From the NCBI GenBank assembly GCA_964019135.1, contig OZ025260.1:15060254-15124253 (forward strand): a stretch of 64,000 nt of DNA. The letters are read 5' to 3'. A model generated the notes under the pieces. It was not told the DNA's origin and ran no database searches. It saw only the letters and a list, made by a program, of their open reading frames with translations. The DNA is from Arenicola marina (lineage: Eukaryota; Annelida; Polychaeta; Arenicolidae). Below are positions 34,475 through 46,543 of this stretch, piece by piece (the first letter of the stretch is position 1; each line of letters opens with the position of its first letter). The position numbers and the translations under genes were made by a program.

Positions 34475-37400
34475 ATGGCTTCGTCGCTCGGGTGGCAACG
34501 ATCAGCTGCAATGGCACTGGTATTTTCCGGTATGATAATCCTAGGATTGTACGCCTTTATCCCCACAAGAAAGGCGATTAGTTCGTCCGGGATATTTTGG
34601 ATATATGGCGGTGCTAAGAAACCTGCAATCTTTGACGATGGTATGGATAGTAACAACGACAGCACAACGGCAAGCCCGGTGGGAGCTTCCAAGGAACGTA
34701 TGAGCAACACGGAAAGCTTGCGAACGGCAGCCCTGTCCTCTACACCGACCATCAAAGATGCCATAGCCGGGGTGGCTGACCCGGCTCGGGACTTTGCTTC
34801 CCCGACCGTAGCTGATACAATAGAGCTCATGGAAGACGATAAGAACGACACCAACGATGGAGCTTGGCGAAATGAAAAGCCAAAAATAATGGAAGAAGAT
34901 TTTTTTATCAATACCAGTTCCTCTTTCTCCGTTCGTGATGGTGGTTTTCAGACGGAAGGTGTCGCTGTGGATTACGAGGACCTGGCCAACAATGGCTCCA
35001 AAGATGTCCACCAGATGGCAGCACAGCAGAGACGACCCCACTGTATGGATAAGATACAAGAGCTTCGCCGAACAGTGAAGGACTACGATACGTTATTTCT
35101 TAACCTTAGTCTGGAATCAGAATGCCAGCACAGCGTTCAGGGTGTGAGTGCCACGAAAATGATCTTCAAAGATATTGCTTGCAAATAATAACCAGATATC
35201 TTCCAATGGCGAAGCCAGGTGTTTGCAAAAGTGGCGGCATTAAATTATAATTTACATAGTGATACCGTGATAAAATATTCAGAAAGGGGGGGGGGGGGTT
35301 CGTGCCCTTTTATCTGAGGCACGAGTGTGCGATCCAGGTTTGACGTAATGCCAGATCGTAATGACAGGTGTTCATTTATTTTATTCTTTATCACACATGC
35401 ACTATACAAATGGATTTAATGAATCATTTAAGGTCATTTCAGATCACAACACAGTTACGGCGGTCGCGTTATTACGTGTTCAACGTTTAGATTCCAAATA
35501 AACGTAATCACCATTACAGGGTGTCCTCGACTACTTACCGGAACTCAGAAACCCTTGCTGGATAAATGGTCTCAGGTATGTATAAAGTTTAATTTCAAGT
35601 GATGTAAGCAGACGAAAGTACAGATATTGCATATACAACAATCTTAAGAAGAGACTCGAAAGCGGAATATAGTGAAAATGGTATCTATAAAAAGAGGCGC
35701 CTGTGATGTTTGCGTAATTTACCCCTTGATTTCCATCGCCTAGGACACAGCCTAACACCACGCGTGCCATTGTCCACCACGAGCGTCGCTTCCGGTTCCG
35801 CTGTCTGCCCTACGTCATCCTCGGGGGCGTGGCCAAAAGCGGCACCAGCGACCTGTGGCAGACCTTGATGGCACACCCTCAACTCATCGGCGGTAACAAA
35901 AAGGAGATTCATTTTTGGGACAGTCGTTTCTTCGATGCGCAACAGGGTGAGTTTTTTGTGAATAACCATGTAAAATCGTTGTCCTTATAAGCATCATTTC
36001 CTTATGCCCAACGCATATTTCTTTGATTACTTGACTTTAACTTGCAAGTATGAACGCATGTATCAGTGAGACGCCTCGATGTTGTCATGGCGCCTGACCC
36101 GGTCTTAAACTAAACTATCTTCCCAACAATGCCAAAATGAGAGTTGAACGGTATCGTGGCATACTTGGGAGATTCGCGATTATCTGTTGGCAATGTTCGC
36201 AGTTTTGTCCCAGAGCTAAATTAACCAGAGGTATAACGAAACTAGACAAAGACATGTCAAAAATATCTGTTGTACTCAGCTGGGCAGATTTATGTATCAG
36301 GCTGCATCAGTAGTGGTGAAGATGGCTGTAGGTCCTATATGTCATGTTTTAGGTTCTATTACAACATACGCGGACATGTTTGATCGTACAGCACAGGCGA
36401 TCTGGGCCTTGTCTAAGGCCAATCCTCGCAAAGACTACCTCTCAGGTATATTGTGATTCTAAATAATTCGTTAATCAAATTGCAAATTGCATGCATGTCT
36501 CTTGTGCACTCTAACGTTAAAGTGACTTTTCGATCTTAAATTACATCGCGAAATAATTTTTCCGTGTCTTGATGTCAGTATGTTTTTATGATTATTGATT
36601 AGTATTGTTTTTATATGCTTACGCGAATCGGTTTCACCCCTGGGGCTGGTGCTAGCCAAAGAGATCTCAGCACGCATCTGTATGACGAGCAGTAATTCGA
36701 ATTTCACGTGTGCGCTTAACAGTGGATGCCACACCGAATTATCTGTGGAAGTGGTACAACTGGAAAAGTCTTCCAGCCAACAGTGGGCGCGATGGGCCAC
36801 TCTACATCCTGCCGAATACTCTCAAGTACATCCTCCCTGAGAGCAAGATGATCTTCCTGTTGCGAAACCCAGCGGACAGGTATCATGGGTTGGGAATTGT
36901 CTGCTTCTTCTCAGAAAGCGCGCGAACTGACACTTTGAGGCAACTGAAGGGGTGTGTGTGTGTGTTGGGGGGGTGGGGGGGGGAGTGGTGGTTTTAGGGA
37001 GAAACATGGGCAGTCTGCAATGCTGTAATCATTTATTGTTACTTAGTATTTTGACTAGTTTCGACTTTGTCCCTTTCGTGTTTTATCAGTCGACTCTTGG
37101 TTAACATATTTGTGCAACATTAAACGTCATGATGTCTACTTTGGTCCTTATTGTCACTGGAAAGTTCTTCTGGGAAGGTTGAAACTGTAACTGTGTCCTG
37201 CATGGGTCTCGTTAGTCAAACACTGGCAGTTGTTCAAACAACAAATCGTCAGTATTTCATCAGTCAGAAAGCGTTGTTTCCACGAGCGCGGAATATCTCA
37301 CTTCCACCAAACACCACGCACACCCGCATATCTCAGAACATGTTGATACGAGTTTTTGATTTGATCTTGGTTACCCATCAAATTGAAGAGTATACAAAAG

Positions 37401-38498
37401 TTCAACGGAAGCAGAAAACGAAGAAATATATTTACGTATATATCATATTTATATATTATATGGACAACAACATGGCGATATAATTGATGAAATGGCAACG
37501 TGTCATTTTCATATTTTTTTATTATCTACGATGTTTAAGCTCTAATTTGTAATGGACTTGTTCTTCTTCCCTTTACGTCCTGGGAAGGTCATATTCCCAT
37601 TATCGGCGCATGCGCGGGAAAGCGCGTGCCTCATTGGCTGAATTCCACAGTGACGTAAAATACACTCTGGCCGGATGGAGAGCATGTTTCCGGCAATATT
37701 CGGAGAGGGCCTGCGCGTATAGCCCCCTCCTGAATAAAGCCGTGTCGGGGCCATGCTCAGTCATGTCAACCGTTTGCTCTGTGAGTCCTCTGAACCTAAC
37801 CCAAAACATTATTGCAATAAATACAATTAGCGACAGATGGAAATCCGATTTATTTACGCTTTGGATTAATAGATTTGCCAATTAAATTCCGTCGTTATGC
37901 AGAGATATTTAAGGATCTGTACCGTTGTCAGCTGTACTAATCCAATGGCCGGGACATGGCCCAACATATTTTGGTAATAAATGAATGAACATATTACAAC
38001 ATTAAACTATCATTTCAGGTTTTGCTGCTGTATGTTGTTGCACACTGTTGCTGTTGTTGTATTTGAAACATGCGTTATTTAAAAAGACCAACAGGCGATG
38101 AAGCATACTGTGTAAAAATTATTTTCATACTTTCTTCTTATTTTTGTTCGCAGAGATCCTTCATACCCGCTTCATTGTACGTCGTCTTTATCCGGGAATG
38201 GTTAGATATCTACCCACTGAATCAGATTCTGGTCCTGAAGTCTGAGGATTACTATGTCGATCGCATCCAAACTGCTCAACAGGTGTTCAGATTCCTGGAT
38301 ATCCCGGAGCTCTCCGATTCCCAAAGCCAAGCAATCCAGAACCGAATCATCCAGAACGCCTCCGTAAAACGAGGCCGTAGCACAGAGCACATGTGGGACG
38401 AAACCAGGAGGCTGTTGGATGACTTCTTCGCACCTTTCAATGAAGAGTTGGCGCAGTTGCTTAATGATGACAATTTTTTATGGAAGAGAGCCGGATAA
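34475..38498 (+). CDS. CHST15-like: CHST15-like carbohydrate sulfotransferase, six coding exons
   Basis: A Golgi type II enzyme that would transfer sulfate from PAPS to a glycan; vertebrate CHST15 6-O-sulfates GalNAc-4-sulfate of chondroitin. Coding exons: 34475-35143, 35751-35946, 36353-36445, 36693-36879, 37588-37780, 38154-38498. Intron phases are 0, 1, 1, 2, 0 and the total is 1683 bases, 560 residues plus stop, about the length of vertebrate CHST15. The start ATG has A at -3 and G at +4. TM anchor at about residues 11-29, acidic Ser/Thr-rich stem to about 190. The PAPS 5'-phosphosulfate loop GVAKSGTSDL is at 249-258. The 3'-phosphate motif LRNPADRSYS spans exons 4/5 at 376-385. FIREWLDIYP and LVLKSEDYY are typical of the C-terminal part. 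Exon 1 ends at CAGGGT/GTGAGT; the acceptor of exon 4 has a poor pyrimidine tract and is the weakest junction. The acceptor sugar is not predictable. Confidence 0.88.
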
Positions 38499-38795
38499 AT
38501 AACGACGAGTATGTTCTTTGGTCCCATTTCTATGTTACGCCTCCGTCTTTTGCCGTCACTTCCTTATCGGTGATATTCAAAATGTTTCATCAGCTAACTT
38601 AATGTCAAAATAATTCGCACCTTAGCATGGGAAAGGAACCACATTTCCAATTTGGGGTCTATCGAATTACATAAGGCTTTATCTTTATAAAGGGAAAATG
38701 TATTACTAAATTTTGTGCAAAAAATGCTTGATGTAATGATCATACTTTATAGTACATAATCATACTCATACTAGTATTGGTATAGAGAGTGAGAG

Positions 38796-38801
38796 AATAA
38801 A
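38796..38801 (+). terminator. Candidate poly-A signal of the sulfotransferase gene
   Basis: AATAAA 298 bases after the stop codon, the first perfect match downstream. Confidence 0.5.
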
Positions 38802-39024
38802 GACTGAAATGCCACTATTGTCTTCATTTTATACTTTTGGTATGCGGGATTGGCCCGAGGGGATTGTATGCCATGCGGAGATGTCTCCCATGTATCTATC
38901 ATAAGAACCGTACGAACACATGGCGCAGAGAGGGCCTAAATATCATGCATTTTATATAAGTGGGACAGCTGCGCATGGGGGGCTCCAGTACCAGTACCAG
39001 TAGCACGGTATCAGTGGCACAGTA

Positions 39025-39235
39025 AATCAGGGGGGGATCCGGGGGGGGGGGCGACTCGGCACCGGCCCCCTCTTTTGGGGCCGAAGGGGGGGCCTACATT
39101 CTCGGTCCGCCAAAACACCGCTATAGATCAACTCTAATATAATATATCAGGGGCGGATCCAGTGGGGGTTCAGCCCGGCCCCCTTTCGAGGGCCGAATCG
39201 ATGGGTCACGCCCACATTTTTCGCATGGTGATATG
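39025..39235. mobile_element. Two hAT-like terminal fragments
   Basis: TCAGGGGCGGATCCAGTGGG at 39149, and a diverged G-rich copy near 39027 (CAGGGGGGGATCCGGGGG). Each is followed by a C/G-palindromic stretch (GGCCCCCTTTCGAGGGCC). CAGGGGCGGATCCAG-type ends are common among animal hAT elements. No complete element or target duplication could be delimited. Confidence 0.5.
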
Positions 39236-39484
39236 AAATCCTGTTAGTGACGTAATATATTCCGCGTGTTATGACGTAATACATTACTTGAACAACGCGG
39301 TTCGACCGTCAATGTGCATACATGTATAACGATAAACTCAATCAAGTATGCCGGCCCAGGATTTGTTTTCCACGGCACTGATCTGCCAGATATTTGTCCC
39401 AGAAGAACGGGAGAATGTAAAGCAATGAAATCCATTGGAAAGTGTCCAGTGTCCAGTGTTCCCGACGTTCCGTATCGCGTTTGG

Positions 39485-39655
39485 ACTAAGTTCAGTGTCG
39501 TTTCTTTTCTTAAATGCCACAATCTGTATCGATGTCGCTTTTTTAGATCCCCAGTGTCTGAATTTGAGAGTCAATGTGGAACGTCGATTTGTCTAAAATA
39601 CCTGTGTTGCGTGTCGCCATTTACCCCTTCCAGATCCCTACTCCCGGTAAATATC
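39485..39655 (+). repeat. Dispersed repeat, copy 1 (second copy inverted at 48085-48225)
   Basis: TTCAGTGTCGTTTC, then GTCGCTTTTTTAGAT, then CGTGTCGCCATTTACCCCTTCCAG match the reverse complement of 48085-48225 in the same order. Short ORFs over it in both places share VSPFTPSR, an effect of the repeat. Confidence 0.75.
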
Positions 39656-40087
39656 AATCATTACATTATTATCGTCGTGGGTAACCGTGAAACTCTGTGC
39701 ACCTATTACAAAAGGTAGGTTATTACTTAACGGGGAGGGAATACCCGGATCTCCGCGATTGGCCTCGATATTCGCGATATCACTTTTAAGGGGTTTTTTT
39801 TTTTGGGCGCCCGTCTTGCACAGTCTTCATCTTGGAGATTCGATATAGCTCTCCCCAATTCTTGGCGATTCGCGCTTCAGAAAGGGTATTCCGCCCGCCT
39901 ACCTTCTAATTAATTATTTTAGAAATTAAGTCAAGCTATTTTCCAAATTCTGTAACGATTCAAATTCAACCAATCTGATCAGTGGCATTCTCTAAGACTA
40001 ATATTGAATGAAAATATGGCTGTGCTAGCTAAATAGGTACCGTATATGATAGAGAGCCAGGTCGACGAATGACGAAATGCTACTGCC

Positions 40088-40863
40088 TTGGAGCTAAGGG
40101 ATCATGTCGAGCACTATAAGGACCACCCACACATTCAGCGGGTAGCCGCGATGCTGGACGAACCGGGAGATATATTATGGTGCTTATCGAGTCCTGGTTC
40201 GAGTGCCATTGCCAGCACAAGCACCATCTTAGACGCAATCAGACACGACATTTTGCAAACCTCACCACCACACCGTTGGAGCTCGATGTTGCATTTTATT
40301 GCATTAAGCAACATTTATGAAGCCCGATCAAAATTCAACAGCAAAGTTTGGTGCCCTCCCCGCAGCAAAATGGCGACCGGATGCATGCCCCGTCTGTGTG
40401 GTCACATGACCTCGAAACAGTCACGTGACGGAGGCTGCTGGTTGGCAAAGTCAAAGCGTCGCCGTCCAAGCGCGGATGGTCATTGAATCTTGTACTCAGA
40501 ACGTTTTGATGGAACTTGTGGCATTATAAAACTGATTTCCTACGAAAATCGTGTTATTTTACAGACTGATATTGTTTCTATCTACCCGAATGTCAGCAAC
40601 TATGTTCACAGGCCTTTAATTAATCCCAAAATTGAACCTACGCGGCAGTGTTCCCCATGTAGATTTGTTTTACCAAACCGGGATCTCATCTTCATGTGGT
40701 CGCGTGATGAAGTAATAGATAAAAGCGCAAATGTGATCGTTTCACCAAATCACGTTGTTCCATTGATGGTGCCCGTCTCCAGTGATCCAAAGAGGAAAAG
40801 GATCCAATTTGATGTTCAGACTAAGCGGCAAGCCAAACTGTTTAAGTTATTGGTGCTCCAGTA
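40088..40863 (+). other. Unassigned ORFs upstream of the decayed transposase
   Basis: Two consecutive ORFs (40088-40486 and 40490-40864) without recognised domains. They may be part of the same degraded mobile element as 40864-41890 or chance. Confidence 0.25.
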
Positions 40864-41890
40864 GTGAAAGCAAAATGCGCTGAGAGTGGATCTGACATCA
40901 CCAGAGATACGCTTGAAAGAGGCACTGATGAAAGACATGCTGGGGAACCCGGCATAATCCCAGAAGATATGTCGTCCAGTCCCAGCAATAGCAGGTGTAC
41001 GTTTAAGGAGGAGTCGGCTCAACTATCTGTTATGGCTATTGCAGAAGTCCTTCATGAAACAAAATCTGAGCTTTCTGCAGATGTAAAACTCCGACTAATC
41101 TACAATCGTCAGCCGGAAATGGACTTCAGATTTCCATCAAAAGAGTACAATTTAAGGACAAGAGTGAGAAAGAAGGTGTCAAGAAGCGCTACTGTTGCAG
41201 GGATTGTTGCAACACATATGATTATCTGTATTATTCCAAATCAGAAGACGGGATTTTCTGTCTTTCTGTGTTGTGTGCTGTTCCCCATGTCTGCCAGCCG
41301 TGGACAGGGGATCAAAAAGCTCATCGCCGCCCCATACCGTAACTGGAAAGACGCGAAGGCAGACTTGATTGATCATGACCCACTTCAATACTATCGTGAT
41401 TCCAATAATAATATAATGATTCCAAGGCTCTAATGGACGGTTTCCATTCCTTGAAATGATGAAAGACCCGGAACGTATTGTTCGGAACCGAATTTCAGAC
41501 AAACATGTTGAACAGATAGAAAAAAAACAAGATAGAGGATGCTTTGGCATTGAGGCAGATGAAGTAACGGACACCTCAAATTCGGAACAAATCGTAATCA
41601 GATATCTGCATGAAGATATATGGCTGGGTGTAACAAGGGATGTGCTAAACCGTTTGAGAAAATATCACCCACAATATGGTATGCTCGCTACAAGCGGTCG
41701 GTTTTTCCTTCAAATTCTCACCAAAGAGATACAGGGCTTTAGAGGAAGCCATTACCCAAACAAACGCCCGGACGAAAGATCAATCCGCTCCACGTACAAG
41801 AGGACAGTCGATGTGGTGTGGCGAATTATGGCAGTGATTCTGATGACAAAGAAGAAGACGGAGAAGAGGACGATGAATAACGATGAATAA
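40864..41890 (+). pseudogene. Decayed hAT-type (ZMYM1-like, DUF4371) transposase
   Basis: Three pieces of the family pattern occur in order. First, PEMDFRFPSKEY near 41116, the segment before the TTF-type zinc finger. Second, YDYLYYSKSEDGIFC in another frame near 41219-41263, then CCVLFP and PYRNWKDAKADLIDHD near 41331-41376, the finger itself. Third, FGIEADEVTDTSNSEQIVIRYLHE near 41545-41614, the start of the DUF4371/RNase H-like catalytic domain (compare the family signature A-D-E-x-T-D). The frame shifts at least at about 41200, 41265 and 41433. The segment between finger and ADE motif is far too short, so an internal deletion is likely, and the dimerisation region is missing. It is a dead relic of a transposon or of a domesticated relative; the first 200 bases are unassigned. 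Confidence 0.7.
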
Positions 41891-42113
41891 AACACGGAAT
41901 AGAAGACGGTGAAAAGACGGGAAAGAAGACGAGGAAGAACAAAGACGAAGAGGAGGCAGCAGAAGTGACTGTCCCGAAAAGAGAAATGGCGGACTGATTC
42001 AGAAAAGCCCGCGAAAAGGAAAATGAAACCAATCTGTGAGACTCGCTGGGTTGACGTTGAAGACCTTTATGAGCCACTCATGATATGCTTGGAAAAGATC
42101 TCCATGAAGCGGG

Positions 42114-42229
42114 GCGTTAGGCCATTTTATTGGCCCGACATCTATCTGTAGGACAGCCCCTCATATCCGGATAATGAAAATTGGCGGGCTGTTATAGTTT
42201 GATGTCGGGCCAATAAATTGCCTATCGCG
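42114..42229. mobile_element. Palindromic MITE, copy 2
   Basis: TAGGCCATTTTATTGGCCCG at 42118 and its near-complement GATGTCGGGCCAATAAATTG at 42201. The inner parts (GGACAGCCC and GGGCTGTTATA) are also inverted, so nearly the whole element can fold. Same family as 24190-24312. Confidence 0.8.
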
Positions 42230-44169
42230 CTATTGTTATATTAGGAGAAAGTGAGTGGGAAAACAGACAACAATAGAAAGAATTGGGGCTGGGCTTCCTA
42301 GAAGACACTGGCGCTCAAGAAGAAGAACAGAAGAAGCGGAGCTTTTGGGAGTCCTAGTGCTATTGACATGTTAGCATTATCAGATTGTCAGAGAGAGTCA
42401 GTAGCCGAGATAGGAAAGTTGATGAGAAAGCCTAGTGTGAATGAGAAGGAGCGAGCCAGAAATCAAGAAAAGGAGGAACAGCAAACGGAAGTCACAGCGC
42501 AAGAAGAAAAGAAGGGGGAGATGGGCAATATGCTGGTGCCAGAAGAGGAAGAGGGGGTGCGAGTTTCAGAAGAGAACGAATGGTGGATGGGAGTACCATC
42601 AAATTAGAAGGAATACCAGGAGTGAATATGCTAGCACGAAGAGCAGAAGAGAAGCTGCTGATGGTACCAGGTCAAACGAATGACATAATAAAGGAGGGAG
42701 TGGAAGTTCTGAACATAAGGAGCATTAAATTCGCGACAGGATGAAGATGAGCGGATGGAAGGTTAAAAGAAAGAGCGAGTGATTCTAGGAGAAACATGGA
42801 AATGCAACGAACAGTGCGGGTTCGAAGATATCATTTTAACCAGATGTCGAAATAAGGGCAAACATTGACATGGTGGCCATCTTGGAAATGACGGCCATCT
42901 AAAAAATGGTTGCCATTTTGAAGATAATATCTTAAATATCGCTTTTACCGAATATGGACAAAAGGATAAAAATTGCTGGTGGGGGTATTTAAACACTTTT
43001 CACATTTCCCTGAAAAATTCATATATTGTCATCAATTACATTTTAATAGATAATACTGTAATGATTTATGTATATAGGATTCATCAGTAGAAGCATTTCT
43101 CACAATAAACAAACTTATTCACTACTTTTTTTTTTCAAAGTTCTCCACAAAATACTTTAATTGTTACAGAAAGAACACTCAAGACTCCATGTATCTATTG
43201 AAGATGAAATATAGCCATTGCGCCTGATACAAATGATGCACGATTTGGTCTCGCTATAACATTTTGTTTTAAGGAGGGTGCCCCTATTAAGTTGGTGATT
43301 TCTTAAGCTGTACACCCGACAAGCCTATCACAAATTGGAACAATACCTACACACATGTACCTAACCAAATATTATTACGATAATTTGCCCACAGAGATGG
43401 AGCGGATTGATGAAATTTCAGCCCTTGGCTTATTATATTATAGCTCCTCGATGATCGAAAAGGTCAATTAGAGTAGAGGCTCTATCATTGCCTCATCATA
43501 CAAGATACGTTACCAATTAGTAGACGCTAAACCACTTCGATACATTGATGTAAATTTGTGGGTTGTTGTCACATGCCATAACCTGGTCTCCATGTGGTCG
43601 ACTAGTGGCGTTCCTCCCTATAAAGTATTTGTCAAAATTATCTTCAGTATGGGGCGCCATTATATTGTACTTGCAACAAACTCTAAGTATAATGACAAGT
43701 ATGGCCAAATAAGATTGTTAACAACAAAAAATGGATTAGTAGTGAGACAATGTGACCATGCCTCCCCGACTTCGTATGGCAAGCCAAAGGGGAATTTAAT
43801 ACTCTATTAAAGACAATTTTCACTTAATACAACAGCGCTCCATGGCGAAAGCATTGGAACTAGGGTAAGCTGGTACCACCGGTCGTACTCGAACATAAGT
43901 ATTGCTGAGTGAGCGTAGGTGGTGCCGCGGAACCAGGCTAGAACTAGCGCTACAATGCGTCTCGGCGTTGTTTCCCCCTGTCAGTGCAACGCCTGCATAA
44001 ACCAAAGACTCTCAAAGAACTTTATGTGTGTCAGGATATCAAAATCTGGCAACAATCTACTTGAAGAAGAACTCAGAGTACCAAGATAACCCAACAATTT
44101 TCTAAGGGTTTTTCTAAGCTCGTATGTTTTTTTTGTTTTTATTTTGGCTGTAAAAAAATCAGAAACATG
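42230..44169. other. Unassigned DNA
   Basis: Starts with a purine-rich stretch (42240-42720) holding Glu/Lys-rich ORFs that look compositional. No recognised gene, RNA or complete element. Confidence 0.45.
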
Positions 44170-44590
44170 TAATAATTATTTGACATTGTGACATAAAGTT
44201 ACTAAATAAATAGCCCACTAACCAAAAGCTTCCCAGTATTACCATAGCCTATATATTATCATATATTCCCCTCATTTCGCATATAGATACTACTTAATGT
44301 AGATTTATGCATATGTATTTTATACTAGTATGATCATAGATGTGAAAACATAACAATTGATAACTTCTGCAACTGTTTGTGCAAATGAGGAGGTGTGTAA
44401 TGGGTGGTGTCTGAATCGCGGTTTTGATACCGAGTTGAAGTTTGATCGATACCTCAATATTTTCCTCGGTGACCCCCATTTTTTTCTCCTGTTTTCGTCA
44501 GTTCTTGTATTGAGTAACATGCTACAAATTTTTCAGAAACTTGTAATTACTTTTAGTTTTTGACTATAAAGTGAGAATTGTCTTTAAATC
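44170..44590 (+). repeat. Dispersed repeat X, uninterrupted copy
   Basis: Aligns with 15837-15952 followed directly by 19833-20115, so it shows the state before the 3.9-kb insertion. Both ends are unclear, and the TGACGTCA end seen at 15.67 kb is absent here. Confidence 0.7.
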
Positions 44591-45344
44591 CCACTTTGGC
44601 TTGCCATACCTCTCTAACCTAGTTATCGCAACTCACCACGATCCAGGGCACCAATCCAGGGCAAAGCTATCGCAATATAACTAGATAACACTCCTCCAGC
44701 AGTCAGCTGGAGGATTTATAGGACCGATGACAGCACAATATGACGAACGTCTCTCAGACTTTTATGCACCCCCCCCCCTCGCCCCTCTCCTCACCCCACT
44801 CCCACCTACGCCCCACTCCCCCCCTCCCACCAGCTCTGACCCAGTCTCAGTGATCGACTAGACATCTCTGAAGAACTTGTGGAGAGGTTGCGCCCCGCCA
44901 TAGCCAACAAAGGAGCGCCACCATCTGACGAGGTAACCGGCCTCTTATGATGGAGTAACGGATTGTAAAACGCTTCAACTTGTAGCAATAAACACCTGTG
45001 TTATCTTGTTCTATATAATCTACTCTTTGTCACCTATTGTAGTAGCAGAGAGTAAGGACCGCGTGTGTGTGTGTGAGGTGGGGGGCGGGGGGGGGGGGGG
45101 GGGCGGGGGTCTGACGGGGGAATGACATCTTGCCAATTCAGTGGGGGTTTTATCCGTCAGTTTTGTGCGCCTCTTAACCTTCACTCAACAATGTCACAAA
45201 TAATCAACATCCATTGTTTCATCAGGTTTAAGCTCAGCCAAAGCAATGAGGATGAGTAGCTCACATTTTTTTAACGATATTACCTGAGAAGTGCAGATCG
45301 ACGTGTTTAATCTGACCCCAATGGAGCTCAAGAAGTAAATTCCA
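44591..45344. other. Unassigned DNA with C- and G-homopolymers
   Basis: Poly-C/CA-rich tract at 44767-44830 and (GT)n followed by a long G tract at 45063-45108. No gene was seen. Confidence 0.5.
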
Positions 45345-45690
45345 GTATAACGCGTGAGGTACGAGTGATAAATTAGGATTAACCTGAAGATAACGCGTGA
45401 GATACGAGTTTAAATTAACAGATTAACCTCATAGAACGCCTGCGACATGAGTGTTAACTTAGCCTCATTAACCTGAAGATAACTATTGAGACACGAATGT
45501 TCCAGTAATATTAACCCAAATTGAACACATGAGATACGAGTGTTAAATTAAGAGCATTGACCCAAATTGAACGCATGATACGAGTGTTAAATTAACAGGA
45601 TGAAACTTAAGAGAACGCGTGAGACATGCGTGTCAGATTAACACTACATTGTATGCATCGAACGCGTGACATGTAAGAACATAGATCAAG
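45345..45690 (+). repeat. Degenerate ~60-bp tandem repeat
   Basis: Five or six diverged copies of AACGCGTGAGATACGAGTGT followed by TAAATTAA and ACCTGAAG/ACCCAAATTG. Confidence 0.75.
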
Positions 45691-45972
45691 TGTGGCATAA
45701 CTTGGGTCCAGATAGTGAACGCAGTAGCCACTAAACACTCCAGGTTGTCGGTTAATAATTACATACCAGCCTAGGGCTTGACCTCGCCTCCCCTTGTGAG
45801 ATAACGGATGGCATCCTGTTGATGAGTTGATATGTGGAGTAGCTCTGATGACCTGTTGGCGGACGTGACGCCAAGCACGGCGACACCAACCTCACGGGGG
45901 GCCTCGTGGCAATGATCTGCATCATAAAAAAATTTCCGACATGAAAAAGTGCAAGTCATCCAGATCCGGACA

Positions 45973-45980
45973 TATATAAG
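45973..45980 (+). promoter_or_regulatory. TATA box of the STEAP-like gene
   Basis: TATATAAG about 570 bases before the start codon. It is immediately followed by AGATGGCCGACG, which resembles a YY1-type element. Transcription would start at about 46003-46010. Confidence 0.55.
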
Positions 45981-46004
45981 ATGGCCGACGCGGGTGGTTT
46001 GAGT

Positions 46005-46070
46005 GTTTTTGGGCGAGTGGGAGCTGCGGTGGAGAGCTGCGAGATCTGACGAGACGCTGAATGTTAACAG
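46005..46070 (+). other. First exon of the STEAP-like gene
   Basis: Ends at AACAG with donor GTGAGT at 46071-46076. The acceptor CTATTTCAG is at 46521-46529, giving a 459-base intron. An ATG at 46061-46063 reads ATG-TTA-ACA-G and, after splicing, continues in frame (GT-TCA-ACT-TTT-GCA) into the main ATG at 46544. It would add eight residues (MLTGSTFA) but has a poor context (T at -3). Confidence 0.6.
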
Positions 46071-46543
46071 GTGAGTTGGTCACACAAACGCTCTGTACAG
46101 TTAAACATTATCTTAATGGCCGCTTTTGCTTTTCGTTTCAAAGTGAAATTTTGAGGAGACCTATACAATACGTGACCTCAATGTTGGAGTATAAATCTGT
46201 ATTATTCCATCAGGATTAGGCCATTTCATTTCGAAATGCGTATTGTTTCGATTGAGCAATGTTGCTCCGTCAATTGTTGTTGCTTAAGCTGCCCCACTAG
46301 GCACTCGTTTGGTTGTGACACACCTGCACGTGTAGTTTTTGAAACTTAAGCAGAAATAAATGAAACGTTCTCCAATAGTTGAGCTGATCGACTGCAACAT
46401 GTTTCAACCAAATGAGAAGGGTATACTTCACAATCGCAAAACGTATACAAATGTGACTCAAAGAATGTATAAAACTACTGAAGTGGCAGAAAGCCGAATT
46501 TGCAATTTTAAATGACTCTCCTATTTCAGGTTCAACTTTTGCA

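Noticed and set aside
35144..35188. C-terminal tail of the first sulfotransferase ORF up to its stop codon
   Set aside because: It begins with a strong GTGAGT donor and has no similarity to the family; read as intron.
40490..40864. Resemblance of TDIVSIYPNV to the SLYP-type motif of family B DNA polymerases (Polinton-like)
   Set aside because: The residues after it do not fit the family and no neighbouring Polinton gene is seen; chance match is more likely.
42368..42683. Glu/Lys-rich ORFs as a coiled-coil protein
   Set aside because: They lie in a purine-rich tract and overlap in two frames; composition explains them.
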